Assembly (NCBI GenBank): GCA_947685225.1
Contig: CANTUV010000010.1
Coordinates: forward strand, 4,154,001-4,218,000
Direction of reading: 5' to 3'
DNA length: 64,000 bases
Source of the DNA: Garcia nutans
Lineage: Eukaryota; Streptophyta; Magnoliopsida; Malpighiales; Euphorbiaceae
Shown here: positions 48,391-60,400 of the stretch, piece by piece
Layout: every line of letters starts with the position of its first letter
Position numbering within the stretch: position 1 is the first letter of the stretch
Program-made: the position numbers and the translations under genes
Notes under the pieces: generated by a model
What the model was told of the DNA's origin: nothing
Database searches by the model: none
The model's input: the letters and a program-made list of their open reading frames with translations, nothing else

Positions 48391-49987
48391 ACTACCAAAT
48401 TAATTGTCAAATATCACTTGTACTTACTTTCTATGGTGAAGGGTATATCAATTAAGTCTTATATTGATGAATTATTTTTCATTCTTTTGGACCTGGCAAA
48501 TATGGAGATTAAGTGTGAAGATGAAGATTTGGCTCTTATGTTGTTTCGTTCGTTACCTCTATTATATAAAAACTTTAGAGAGACATTAATTCATAGTAAT
48601 AAGTCTCTAACGTTAGAGGAGGTGAAAATATCTTTGTATTCTAAAGAGCTCTTATATAAAGAACTCTTCAGTAGCTATTTTGACAATTCAAAAGTTTTAG
48701 TTGTTAGAAAAAGATCTTCTCAGTCAAAGAATATTCATCTGACTTGTAATTACTGTAAGAAGAAATGACACATTAAAGCAAAAATGGCACATTAAAGCGG
48801 AGTGTTTCAAGCTTCAGAATAAAAATAAAAAAAAATTAGAAAGAGAAATTCGTCGAAGCCAATGTTGTTAAGGTGGACAGTGATATATACGCTGTGACTG
48901 AAAATAATGTCAAATCCAAATAAGGATGAATTTTAGATTCTGCTTGCTCATTCCATATATGTATCCACAGAAATTAGTTTTTCTCTTATGAACCTATACT
49001 TAGAGAAATTGTGTTCAAGGACAATAGTCATCCTTGTAAGATTGTTGATATTGGCACTGTTAAAATTAGGATGTATGATAACGTGATTCAAACATTGACT
49101 AACGTTTAGTATGTTTCTCATTTAAAGAAGATTCTCATTTCTTTATTTGCTTTGGATAATCTTGGCTGCAGATTTTTTAGTGGAGGTGGAGCTTTGAATA
49201 TTCTTTAAAATGTTCTTGTTGTAATGAACGCTAACTAAATTGCTAGATTTTATGTATTGCAATGATCTATTGTCATGGATCTCCCAGCAGTCTCTTTTTC
49301 TACATCAAATTCAAATGTGATCAAGATGTGGCATACAAGGCTTGAACACAAGAGTGAGAAGAGTTTGACAATATTAAACAAGTCTAAGCATTGCTTAAAC
49401 TTAATTGGCACTAGTAATTATTGATTTTGTCATAAGAGATTATTTGGAGAAGATGGAGAGAAATACTCTAATTTGATACAATGAATTCAAGTTAAGGTGG
49501 AGTTGTAAACAGTTTTCTGGCAATTAAAGTTACAGATATGCATTGCCTTAACATACTACTTATAGAAAGATTACTGGTATAGAAGTCTCAACCACTTGAG
49601 TATGAGGTGGAGATTTATAGTAGTGTCTCACTCAGTAGTAGGACTTATAGTAAGAAAAAATTTAAAAAAAATTGAGAGCAAGCTGTTTAAGCTGTCCAAA
49701 CAGCTTGCTCTACTACCGCCTGCAATTTGCAATTGCAAATTGCAATACTCTTAGGACATGGAAAAGGCTATCTATTATAAATTGTCTTTCCCTTCCTAAT
49801 TTCAATAAGCAGACATACCAATTGAAAAGAAAATATATATATATAGAGAGAGTAAATTTTGAGAGAAAATATTTTTTGTGTGAGATAATATTTTATGAGT
49901 GATAAAATAGTGAGATTTTATTATTTGGGTGTTTGAAAAATATTTTTCACTATTTTTTTTTGTTTATCTCACTTATTTGGTATTCTC

Positions 49988-52900
49988 TGTAACACCCCCA
50001 CTGGCAATTCTCATAGAGAACTGTCAGAAAATGCTACTCAATACTGTAAATCAATCCATGACAATTTAATATTCAATTTTACGCAATCTTTAATTACAAA
50101 ATGAGAAAATTTTTTGGCAGAGCTTCTTCTGCAATATTCACTATCCAAAAATTTTAACTAATAACACAATCTATAGAATATTGTACTTCTAATACCAACT
50201 TTCAAAACAAACTTTATTTTTTTCCAATAAATCCAAAATTGTTCATATATTACAGTAACCATCATAATTCTAATCATCATAAATATGAGTGTATAAATAT
50301 AAAGTATTACTAAATTTACAGTCATTCGCTAAAACCTCAAACTTCAAACTTTAAATATATATATTTCTTCCATGTTTATAAATTTGTATAATCTTTCCAA
50401 TAGCCAAAATAAATTGCACATCATATATTTCACAACCCACAATTACAATATACAAAAGATCATTTTCTGCACTGTAAATAATTTCTGGAGTCTTTATTTC
50501 CACTTCTTAATTTACTCCAATGCCATGATACTTGCGTGTCAGAAAAATTCTAACACGCTAAGCTTACAGCTTAGTGGTGCTTGTATATATATATTTTACC
50601 ACATAATATTAAAGAAAATGCTTACATAATTATAACAATAAATCACAATTTTAATAAAATATTTCAATATATCAAATATTTTCAATAACAAGTCAACTCA
50701 ATATTTTGATCTCACAAAGTAATAATTTAGCTTTATAAATACTAAGACTTATTTTCTCATCTATTAACATTGTTTTTATCACACTTATTGTGTTTTTTAA
50801 TAAATCTCACTTTTCATGTTTACATATAGGATATTTTCCTTCAATTTATAATTTTGGCACTTTGATTTAGTACCACACTTTAGAACATCTTATTTCAAAT
50901 ATCACTATATGCACTTTCAATCATTGTAACACTTAGAACACTTTCATAATAGTCAATAGAGTGGATCTTTTAATTAAGCTTCAGTAATTTTCGCTTTCAG
51001 TACAAATTATTATAAACTTTCAATATTACATATTTTTCATATTTCAATATCCGTATTTTTATACTTTTGCCCTCATATATTGAGTTTAAAATCCTAAAAT
51101 CGGATAATGGATTCAATAAGGCCGGTGGCCTAGAACAGCATGAATGCTTGGTAAAAAAAACAATCAGTACGACCAATGGCCTAGTAACGGCATGAATGCC
51201 TAGTATTAATAATGGCACGAATGCTTGATAACAATATGGACGTCCACCCTTTGGCTAGCCATTGAATCCGATTCTAAGTTCAATATTAGTATGGTTCGGG
51301 TAACTGAATTCTTTCTTATTTTTAATCAAACATACAACTATAATATCACTTTATTATCACATTATAAAAAAAATAACAATAATTCTTTGAAAGGAATATA
51401 ATTTTCTTCATTATCATTTAGCAGACTATACTTTAACTATACATATAGAGAAATACTTCTTAAATTAAATGCAAACACATTTTATTTAAGATATATTCAC
51501 TAAACTTATTATAAACAATCACTTTAATGCCAAAACCTTAAATTTTCTTATGTCACTTTCATTAGTTTTCTTATGTTTTGTATGTTTATATATCTATAGG
51601 TGAAATTGGTGAAGTACAAAAGATACAAGAAGGCAGTGTTACGCATAGGCAGTTGCATGACCATACAAGTGATCATGCACAGTGCTATTGAAACTTCTTT
51701 TTGATATTTGGAAGAATATAACTATGCACAAGCGGATGCATGACCATGCAAATAATCATGCACATCACTGCTTGGATTTCTTTTTAGAGTTTTAAATGAT
51801 AGAAATATGCACTGGCAGATGCATAACCATGTGGGTGGTCATGCACATCTTTGCTGAAAATTCTTTTCATGATTTTGAAAGAAATAAATATGCACAAGCA
51901 GATGCATGACCATACGAAAGGTCATGCACATCTCTACTGAAAATTCTTTTCATGATTTAATCAATAATTCATTATCTAACTAATTGAAATTTCTCTTTAA
52001 TATAGTTTCAAAATAATTAAGTAACAAATACACTTCAAATATCACTAACATAATCATAAAAAGATAGCAAGTTTCTTATCTTCAAAAATCTTCCATAACC
52101 CTAACTCATTACATAAATGTTTATATGTTTAATTTAAACATGATTTCAGCTAAAAACCAATAAATACACTCTTTATACACCAAAAGAATAGTTTTAATTT
52201 CAAAGGAATAAAACTTTAGAATTAACTCTTTACAAATCATTCAAGAGATACTTTCTTTCACAAATCATTTCACTTTATCAAGTCACAAGCTTCTTTAAGC
52301 AAACAAAATCAAGATTAATTCAATTCATAGCAAAATAAGTATTATACAAGCACTAACCTCTTTAAAATTATTCTTCCTTTGCTCTACCTTTCAATTCTTT
52401 GGATTACTAATGATTTTCTTGAAAAATCTTGCTTAAAGTAGCTATCTCCACCAAAATCATGTTTTTCTTTCAATATATGTATGAGTTCTAGGTAAAGAAT
52501 GGAAGTTGAAGAAGAAAGAAGAAGATGGAGTTGAAGATAATGTTGGAAATGAATATGGAAGGGAGTGGAAAAACCTAGAAGTCTTTTTATAGTATTTAGG
52601 ATTTTTATCCAATATATTCACTCATACTTTGATACATTCATTTTCTTTAATTAACTATGAATCTAATTTTTAACTTTGTAAAATCGTAAAATTGATTACC
52701 TTACCTAGTTTAAAGCCCTATTATTTATATTTCACATTCCAATTACAGCTCGAATTCATTTCGAGACCATAAAAGATATTTTTATAATTTCTTATTCCTT
52801 TAAAAAACTTTTCTAGAAATATCAATATTGTCCATATTAGAATTTAATTTTTCACTTATTAAGGCTTAATCAACCTTATTTTTACCATTTCTAAATTTTC

Positions 52901-52990
52901 ATAAAGCACATAATATCACAATCAATTCGATATATATTTATACATACACTTAACGCAGAAAATCAATATTTAAAATTTTTAGGTATTACG
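49988..52990. mobile_element. Probable Gypsy-type solo LTR
   Basis: Begins TGTAACACCCCC and ends TTAGGTATTACG, flanked on both sides by TTCTC (49983-49987 and 52991-52995), a 5-bp target duplication. The start and end words are near-inverted, as in many plant Gypsy LTRs (TGTAACACC…GGTGTTACA). The 3,003-bp body has no coding frame and holds a four-copy tandem array. A leader-like segment near its end (52500-52610) has TTTTTATAG at 52585. The most likely origin is recombination between two LTRs. A non-autonomous LTR-bearing derivative is the alternative. Confidence 0.7.
51655..51985. repeat. Four 83-bp tandem repeats with internal inverted repeats
   Basis: Units begin at GCATGACC-like words at 51655, 51738, 51821 and 51903 (spacing 83, 83, 82). 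Each has GCATGACCAT… followed 8-15 bases later by …(G)GTCATGCAC, so each unit can fold. In the fourth the arms TGCATGACC and GGTCATGCA are perfect with an 8-base loop. The last two units are more alike, sharing CTGAAAATTCTTTTCATGAT. Confidence 0.75.
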
Positions 52991-53172
52991 TTCTCTCTAA
53001 AATTTATATTATATATATAGTAATTTGTACTATTACTATAAATTGAAAATCATATTAAATTAATGGCATGTTAGAATTCTGACTATCATTTTATAGGAAT
53101 TCAGTTAATAATATTTTATCTTTCTATCAAAAGATTCAAAACACAATTGATTCAGTGATTTTTGTTTAACAG

Positions 53173-53175
<3 letters not shown>

Positions 53176-53215
<40 letters not shown>

Positions 53216-53252
53216 CGCGCGCGCGTGTGCGTGCGTGCGTGTGTATGTGTAT
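53176..53252. repeat. Alternating purine-pyrimidine tract (AT)n(GC)n(GT)n
   Basis: About 77 bp of nearly strict purine-pyrimidine alternation. It has an AT run of about 36 bases, then GTGCGCGCGCGCG, then GTGTGCGTGCGTGCGTGTGT and TATGTGTAT. No coding role; the frame through it is an artefact. Confidence 0.85.
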
Positions 53253-54490
53253 AATGTAATATTTGTACTGAAAAACCACCGGTATAAAATCTAGTGATTA
53301 GAGACGAATTTAAGATAGTATTAAGCTTGTAACTCATACATTTGATACGGCGTAATTGAATTGATTATATAATAAAAAACGAAAGATATATATATATATA
53401 TATAATGATAATATAGTGTAATGTAATTGGCATTATATTTTGTACATGGAGGTATGAATAGAATAATTACGTAATATAATGATTAAAATAATTATTTATA
53501 TTATAAATTATCAAAATAAGATATTGTTTTTTTCAAAAAAACTGTATACTAAATTAATTAATTATATAGAAATCAATATAAAAGATGAGCATCAATTGGG
53601 TTAATTGATTTTTTTTATGAAGGAATTTATTAGTTTTAATTTAAAGAATTATTTCTATATAAAAATTTCATTTAAATTTTTATTATAAAATTTTATTCAT
53701 GTTTAAAAATCATGTGTTCTCTTTAAATAGAAATTTAACCTTCTTAATAAAGTTGTTATTCTTATATGAAATGCGATTCAACATATTTTTATAGATAATG
53801 GATAGAATAAGTATCATATTATCCGCAATATATAATATTATTCACTATTTATATTAAGAAATTCAAAAAAATTTATAATACTTTTTGTATATTTTAAAAT
53901 TATATACTTTTATTTATATCTTACAAATTACTTTTTGATTTATCAATAAAAATTTATTTTATATTAAAAAATAAAATTACCATTAAAAAGATTTTGTTGT
54001 TAAAGAAGTCATTAAAAAATGTCGTAAAAAAAAACTTTTTTAAAAAAAAAATTATGTAGAAAAATCATTAAAAACTGTTGTAAGAAAAGAGTTGTTTAAA
54101 AATATGATAAAACTTTTTTCTTAAAAAATCATCCAACAAAAGATTTTGTAAAAAAAGGAAGAAAACAACAAATATAATGGATAATACATGCCTTTAATGT
54201 AAATGTAATGATGTTATATTATGTTTAAAATTTTTTATATAACCAAAACGAAAAATAATAATTTAGCATAATAATGTACTTTTGATTCCATTACACGATT
54301 GACGTAATGTAATTTTGATTTGATTAACTGACTCTAAATAATTTACTCTCTTGAAAGGTGAATTTTAGAATTTGTTCTGACAATGCACACCCTAAATTAC
54401 CTTTATATATATATATATATATATATATATTATGGATAAAAAGTAATCTTATTATGAACAAAAGAAATATTTCATTTTTCACACTGGAAC
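53253..54490. other. A+T-rich spacer
   Basis: A+T-rich, with TA tracts at about 53385-53403 and 54406-54430. The final eight bases (54483-54490, ACTGGAAC) are the left target copy of the next element. No gene seen. Confidence 0.55.
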
Positions 54491-54717
54491 TAGGGGCAAA
54501 GGCAGAAGATCCTGAGAGAATAATAAATCTCCTCTTTTGCCGACGGCTAAAAGCCTCCACAACTCCCGAAGTTGCAAAGGCGGGAGCTGTGCAGCCCCCC
54601 TCTCTCCCCCAAAAAATATATTGTTGTCTTTATGTAACAAGAAAGACAACCTTATTATAAAGTGAGTTTATTTTTTTTAAGTTTTCTTGGCTGAAAAGAT
54701 CATGTTTCAGCTAAGAC

Positions 54718-54753
<36 letters not shown>

Positions 54754-55930
54754 CTTTAGCTGAAATGTTTCAACCAAAGTAACTTAAAAATAAAAGCGAT
54801 TGTAAAGAGAGGTAGAAGCGAGCACGGAGCGATCAGCAAGCAGACAAAAGAAAAAGAGAGGGAGAGCGAGAGCTTCAGCCAAACAAGAGAGGGAGAAGAG
54901 GCAGTAGTCAGCGTCAACGAGAATTCGGTTGTCGGACTGTCATTACCGGCAACCGTCGGTGGCAAAAGGTAGACCAAAAGCTATGTATCTTAATTTTTTT
55001 TAATTTTTTAAATTATTAAAAAAATTTTATATTTTTGCTAATTAGGTTTAGATTCTTAAAAAAATTTAAATTAATTTTTGATTTGTTGTTATGACGTTGT
55101 ATTGTTTAATTTATTAATTTTAATTTTATTAGGTGAATAAATTTGAATATTTATTAAAAAATGAGATTTAAGGATTTGATTTGTATTTTTTTAAAATTAG
55201 TTTTATTTAATTTTTTTAAGTTATATTGTTTAATTTGTCAGTTTAATTTTATTAGGTGAATAAATTTGAATGTTTATTAAAAATTGAAATTTAGAAATTT
55301 AATTTGTATTTTTTAAAAATTAATTTTTTTAAAGTTATATTGTTTAATTTGTTGATTTTAATTTATTAGTTTGATTTTATTAGGTGAATGAATTTGAATA
55401 TTTATTAAAAATTGAAATATAAAAATTTGATTGTATGTCTATACATGTATATATATTTGTAAAAACTTTGGTTAAAAAAAATATAATCTAACATTTTTAA
55501 CACCAAAATTAAATTAATAATATATATTAAAATTAATATATTTAAATTAAATATAATTATAATATTATACATTGTCAAAATTATATATATTTATATATTT
55601 AGTTATCAAAAATTTTAAAAAAAATTAAATAATAAACCATAAACCTATTTAACTTTCTAAATATTATGCATTATTTAGATATCAAAAATTTTAAAAAAAA
55701 TTATGACAAACTCATAAATAATTATGGCATGCCCATAAAAAATTATGACAAACTCATAAATAATTATGACATACACATAATTTAAATACTTATTAAAAAT
55801 TGAGATTTAGAGATTTAATTTGTATTTTTTAAATTAGTTTTTATTTAATTTTTTATGACATATCCATAAAAAATTATTACATATACATAATTTGCTCCCC
55901 CGTCCCTCTCCTTGTAATCTTCTGCCACTG
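54491..55930. mobile_element. Non-autonomous hAT-like element
   Basis: Starts TAGGGGCAAAGGCAGAAGAT and ends AATCTTCTGCCACTG. The inner parts of the ends (GGCAGAAGAT / ATCTTCTGCC-like) are inverted copies. Both sides carry ACTGGAAC (54483-54490 and 55931-55938), a perfect 8-bp target duplication as for hAT elements. The 1,440-bp body has no transposase. It holds a G+C-richer 5' segment (54800-54980) like that of the hAT at 34 kb. It also holds diverged repeats, about 125 bp apart, of AGGTGAATAAATTTGAATAT (55132, 55254, 55382), and a palindrome. Probably an internal-deletion derivative. Confidence 0.75.
54671..54794. repeat. Palindromic hairpin (MITE-like) inside the hAT element
   Basis: The left arm TTAAGTTTTCTTGGCTGAAA, then ATGTTTCAGCTAAG, is complementary to the right arm TTTAGCTGAAATGTTTCAACC, then AAAGTAACTTAA, about a TA-repeat centre (54721-54749). 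Arms of about 40 bp with mismatches. It could be a nested foldback MITE; no target duplication is certain. Confidence 0.5.
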
Positions 55931-55938
55931 ACTGGAAC

Positions 55939-56230
55939 CGTTTGATTTCTCGAAATATCGCAGACCTTGCCTGCTAATCAGACAGTGGACAGAGAGGGAG
56001 GAGCACAATATTGAACTATATATGTCAAATTCAATATTCTGAAATAAAAACATCAAAATTTAAATAAGAGAAACCAACTAAATTAGCTTTTTAACTTTTA
56101 AAGAACCACATCAGTAAATACAGGTTTAAATAAGTAAAATAAATAAATAAATAAAAATCAGCGTATGCAAAAAAGAAAAGAAAGTTATTCAGCATAAAGG
56201 GAAACCCATAATTGATGCCAAAGTTACTAT
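55939..56230. other. Short spacer ending in LINE target site
   Basis: A+T-rich, non-coding. The last 12 bases (56219-56230, CAAAGTTACTAT) are the left copy of the LINE target duplication. Confidence 0.5.
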
Positions 56231-56688
56231 CAACAACAACAATAACAACTAAGCCTTAGTCCCAAATAAGTTGGGGTCGGTTGTATGGATCCTCAACAAA
56301 ATAAGCTCAAAAGACACCAAAAAAAATACTCCAGCCTTAGACTCCTTCCAAGACACAGATTTTACGTCTCCATTCAAGTCTGTCATTAATCAAATCCGCA
56401 TCAAGATCTAAGCCACGTAAGTCTCTTGCTATCACCTCATTTCACACAGTTCTAGGTCTTCCACGACCTCTAGCCTCCTCAATCAATAAATTCTCACACT
56501 TACGAACCGCAGCATTAGGAGGTCTTCTTAAAACATGCCCATACCATCTAAGTCTTCCTTCCCTCACCTTATCTCCGACATCCGCTACTTGGACTTTTTG
56601 TCGAATATGAACATTCTTAATTTTGTCCAGTCTGGCATGTCCACACATCCATCTTAGCATCCTCATTTCTGCCACACTCATCTTATGT
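56231..56688 (-). mobile_element. 5'-truncated RTE-type LINE
   Basis: The minus-strand frame 56681-56442 gives MSVAEMRMLRWMCGHARLDK, then REGRLRWYGHVLRRP and EEARGRGRPRTV, the C-terminal tail of the RTE-clade reverse transcriptase. On the same strand the element ends in a TTGTTGTTGTTG-like tail (56231-56250 read in reverse), typical of RTE LINEs, after CCGACCCCAACTTATTTGGG. The 12-bp target duplication CAAAGTTACTAT flanks it (56219-56230 and 56689-56700). Only the last 458 bp were inserted, as usual for aborted LINE reverse transcription. Confidence 0.88.
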
Positions 56689-56700
56689 CAAAGTTACTAT

Positions 56701-57459
56701 GAAAATTACATGAAAATGCTTGGCGCACAAAATAGGATTTATCATAGCATGTATTGTGAAAACAAATCACCTCTCTCTCTCTTTTTTTTTCTTTTACCTG
56801 CTCAGTATAATATCCCTATGGAGCATTCCTCATACAAAATCACCTCCTCCACTCTGCTTCAATCGCCTTATCTGAAATTAGTAACACATTGTAAGTAAAA
56901 CAGGAGTTCCATATTTTTTTTTCTAAACTAACCATAATTTTAAAAATTAAAAGAGAAATGTCTCTCCTCAGATGAGTAATATAAACAATGCAATGGATGA
57001 ACTTTAAAATTTCAATCTACACGTGATATTGACCAACCAGATTTTATATCTTCTACAAAAGCATGAAAAGGTTTCAAGAAGAAGAAAGGAACAACCAGCC
57101 TAGATATTGATGCATAACTCAGAAAAAGAGCAAGAATAAATGTTAGGCGGTATAGGAATTTCAACCCCCCAGGATAACAATACTAACAACAAACAACCCT
57201 TACTGAAAAATCATCCCCGCCTTCTCATTATTTCATTAGGAATCAGCTTCATTAAATTTCATGTAGATATCAATCTAATCACATGCTTTATACACACACA
57301 CATCCTGACATACATATATGTACAAGCATGTACTTGCATGATCCTTATCAGTACAACACATTCCATCAAAGCAGATATTTTGTATTAGTATATGAAACAA
57401 AAAACTTGAACCAGATGTTTGACTAAACCACTAATGTGAATATAAAAATATTCTTGGAA
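56701..57459. other. Spacer 3' of the IQD relic
   Basis: Non-coding. It may contain the 3' UTR or a lost last exon of the minus-strand IQD gene; a strong donor-like GTAAGAG occurs at the end of its reading frame near 57470. No other feature seen. Confidence 0.45.
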
Positions 57460-60400
57460 TCAAACACTCTTACCAGTACCATCTCTGGAAGCAGACATAG
57501 ATCTGTCACTTCTGATACCTCCTTTGCTGGCTGCATGAACCAGTTTTGGTGCTCGTGGTGACATTGAAGTAAGCTTGTCATTAGTGGAAGATGGCAGAGA
57601 ATGCCTTCGGGTTGTACCACTATTCTCGATGGAATCTTGATAAAATCTAAGGGATCCTTGTCCTCTCAGTCTAGCTCTGGCAGACTAAGTTGGTGCCATA
57701 TAGCTGGGCACTTGTGGTGTACTACGAACCACATTCTCCCGATTCTCAATATTTGGAGGAAATGAAGTTCTTCTGTTACTGATTTTCTGGTTCTCATTGC
57801 CAGTATCACGATCTTCAGGGTTTAATTGGGCTGCAAGTCCAAATTGCGGCGCTCCTGTAATGCGCTAGCACGATTATGTACAGCAGGAAGTTTTGGACTT
57901 CCATCAACATCAGATATTTTTGCAACAACCACTGCAACATCATTATTGCCCTCTGAAACTTCAGGGGCAGTAACAGTGGATGACTTCCTCACGCTACGTT
58001 TTGGTTTCCCATTATCAACATCAAATCTTTCACGAGCCTCCTTCATGGAATCAAAAGCTTTTCTTAAATTGTGATTTTCCTTCTCAAATCCATTTTGCAG
58101 ATGTTCCTGAACTGAATCTATTGGGTGGCTTGAAAATTTTCTTGGATTACGTTTTGGTTTTTCAGACTCCTTATTTGAATGACCAGAGCTGTTTTCAGTA
58201 TTACCACGGGATAGCTTTCGAGCACTTAGTTTTGGCCTGCCTTGTCCAATTTCCAACTTTTGAGTCATATCATGCTCAGCATTCTTTTTTGCTTGTGAAT
58301 GGGATTCCCAAAAGTGTGATTTTGTCCAGCGTTGTAGCCATTCCGAGGTTGTATTAGGCTGTTCAGGACTATACTGGAAGCTTAGAGGTATTGCACCCAG
58401 TGATGAAGCCAAAAGCTAATTGAAAAAAAAATAGCAGTCATTAATTACCATAATTCTGCATATTTGATTATAGGGAATCTTACAAGTTCCTTTCACAAAT
58501 ACAAACTACACATGCAGCCAATCCTCAACGCCAGCCAAATAATAGTAGTCATTAATTGCCGTAATTCTACATATTTGATTACAGGGAATCTTACAGGTTC
58601 CTTTCACAAATACAAACTACACATGCAGCCAATCCTCAACTCCAACCCTTTTTCTGATTTTGATAAGTACTTTTTTGGCTCACTAACAAAGGTTAGATAC
58701 CGCCCATGTTTAATTCCACGAAAGATAACACATAAAGGCATGCAACAAGCAGATAAAATTGTGCAACCTAATACTCACAGGTTAGTTCCTTGTACACTTC
58801 CTAACCGTTAACTGGAAACTATTTGGGATAACAAGATGCTATCAATCCTTCTATGAAGTAAATAAAGAGATTGAATTGAAATAATCATAAGCTTGTGATA
58901 AACGACAAGCATCATGTTGGCAAAACAGACTAAGAAAGAATATATTGATGAGTAAATAACCCTAGCCTAAAAACATAAGATGAATTCATCAACTATCTCA
59001 GGAGGAAACCAATGGACGCAAAGACCTAATTTACACAGCGGGCAACGCTCAGTGGATCTCACCTTCCGAGCAAATACATTTTTTATCAGTTTCTCTGACT
59101 GGGTAGATGTACATATTCCAGAAGAACATATAGCACCCTGATACCACAAAACACTTATTAAAAAAGTTAGCAACATCCAGCATTAATTGCATTAAACAAA
59201 ATCAGCCAGGAAAGAAATGATAAGTAACTGCAAATATTCTTTGACTCCATCTAAGTTACAATAAACTTTAAAACTCCATCATGAATATGCATCACTGATG
59301 ATGTGACCATATCAATCCTGAATAGAGGGAGGCCTCCAAGTTCATCAATAAATCACCTGAATTTTCCCCAGGTTGCATGTATCCTGCACTTCAATCCCAA
59401 TAGCAGACCGCCTAAACTTTTGACCACGAGCCATTGCCTGAAGTTTAACAATATCCCGCGGAGAACATAAGGTAGCAACAGCTTGTCTTCTAACCAGGTG
59501 ACCACGGATGAGTGCTTGCAGCCTAATAATATCCTTAAGTGTTCGAAAGGCATGACGAGCCTTCAGAAGCAACACACAGAAATAAGTAAAAAAAAAGCAT
59601 AAAGCCAAAAACCAAGAAGCAGAATTTTCTACCTCATGTCAAGAACATGAAGTTCATAGAAGGCGAAATTCACAGAAAAATCAAAATAACGAAGGCATAG
59701 TACATATAAAATTAAATAACTGGCATAGATTAGCCAAATCATCTGCAAAATGGTGCTAAATTGTACTTCATTGTTTATAAAACCATGATTGGAACTTAAA
59801 ACAGCATGACATTGTCAGTGAATGACCGTGAACTATATTTATTTAGGCATGCAACTTAATACTCACAGACCCCACCATGTCATGCAGTACTCAATAGCTA
59901 CCTGATCAGTGTAACTTTAAATTTCAATAACCAACATTCAGTTCCCTTAAGTGACTAGATTTTCAAAGTGAATCATTGATCAAACAGAAGAATGTGAGTG
60001 CCATATTTACATTTGTCCTGTACCTTTCTCAGTTACAACAAGAAAGTTTCAAGCATCTAAATGCTTGAAGATATAAGAGTAAATGTTATGCAGATGATAA
60101 AGGTACAATATTTTTTAAAAATTTACTAGATAATTAAAAACATGTGGATGCATATAGATAGAAACATAAAGACTTTTTAAAGGATGCATACTACCAGATT
60201 CAAATAATATCTAGTTGTTCTACTTTTCGCAAGAATGGGACCCAAAATCTCACATCCCTAAGAAAAACGAAAGTATCAACCTAGTGTATAATGATCATAT
60301 ACTCATTTGATGTTACCAATTCCTAATTAAAAAACAAAGAAACAAACAAAGAGAAAGAATAAGCATGGATCAAGTAAGACATGGTAAAAGATTATATCTT

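Larger units (their letters stand above)
43571..49475 (+). pseudogene. Gag-pol remnant of the older Copia element
   Basis: Gag begins with GTG where the family has ATG (TIKFDIEKFEIEEF, 43574 on), then MWQVKMKTILTRNGL and MDENKKVEIDEK. It is cut at 43878 by the younger Copia element and resumes at 48391 in the frame expected after removing that insertion and one target copy (SYIDELFFILLDLANMEIK, DEDLALMLFRSLP). A zinc-knuckle start CNYCKKK runs into TGA at 48766-48768, next to a short tandem duplication. Weak protease and pre-integrase traces follow to about 49475 (HTRLEHKSEKSL near 49336). Stops and frameshifts are frequent. Confidence 0.7.
43086..53040 (+). mobile_element. Old, internally deleted Copia retrotransposon hosting two insertions
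   Basis: Matching LTR sequence occurs at 43086-43526 and at 49684-49987 continuing at 52991-53040. Shared words include CTACCGCCTGCAATTTGCAA, GAGATAATATTT and TTATTTGGGTGTTTGAAAAA, with clear divergence. The left LTR is followed by a Met-tRNA-type primer site TGGTATCAAAAC (43529-43540). Gag-like and protease/pre-integrase-like segments follow, but integrase core, reverse transcriptase and RNase H are missing. A younger Copia copy (43879-48390) splits gag, and a 3-kb solo LTR (49988-52990) splits the right LTR. The right LTR is truncated near 53040. The outer boundary of the left LTR is blurred by an AG repeat. Confidence 0.75.

Noticed and set aside
51640..51990. CRISPR-like array
   Set aside because: The units are whole 83-bp tandem copies with related 'spacers', in a plant LTR; no cas genes and no prokaryotic context.
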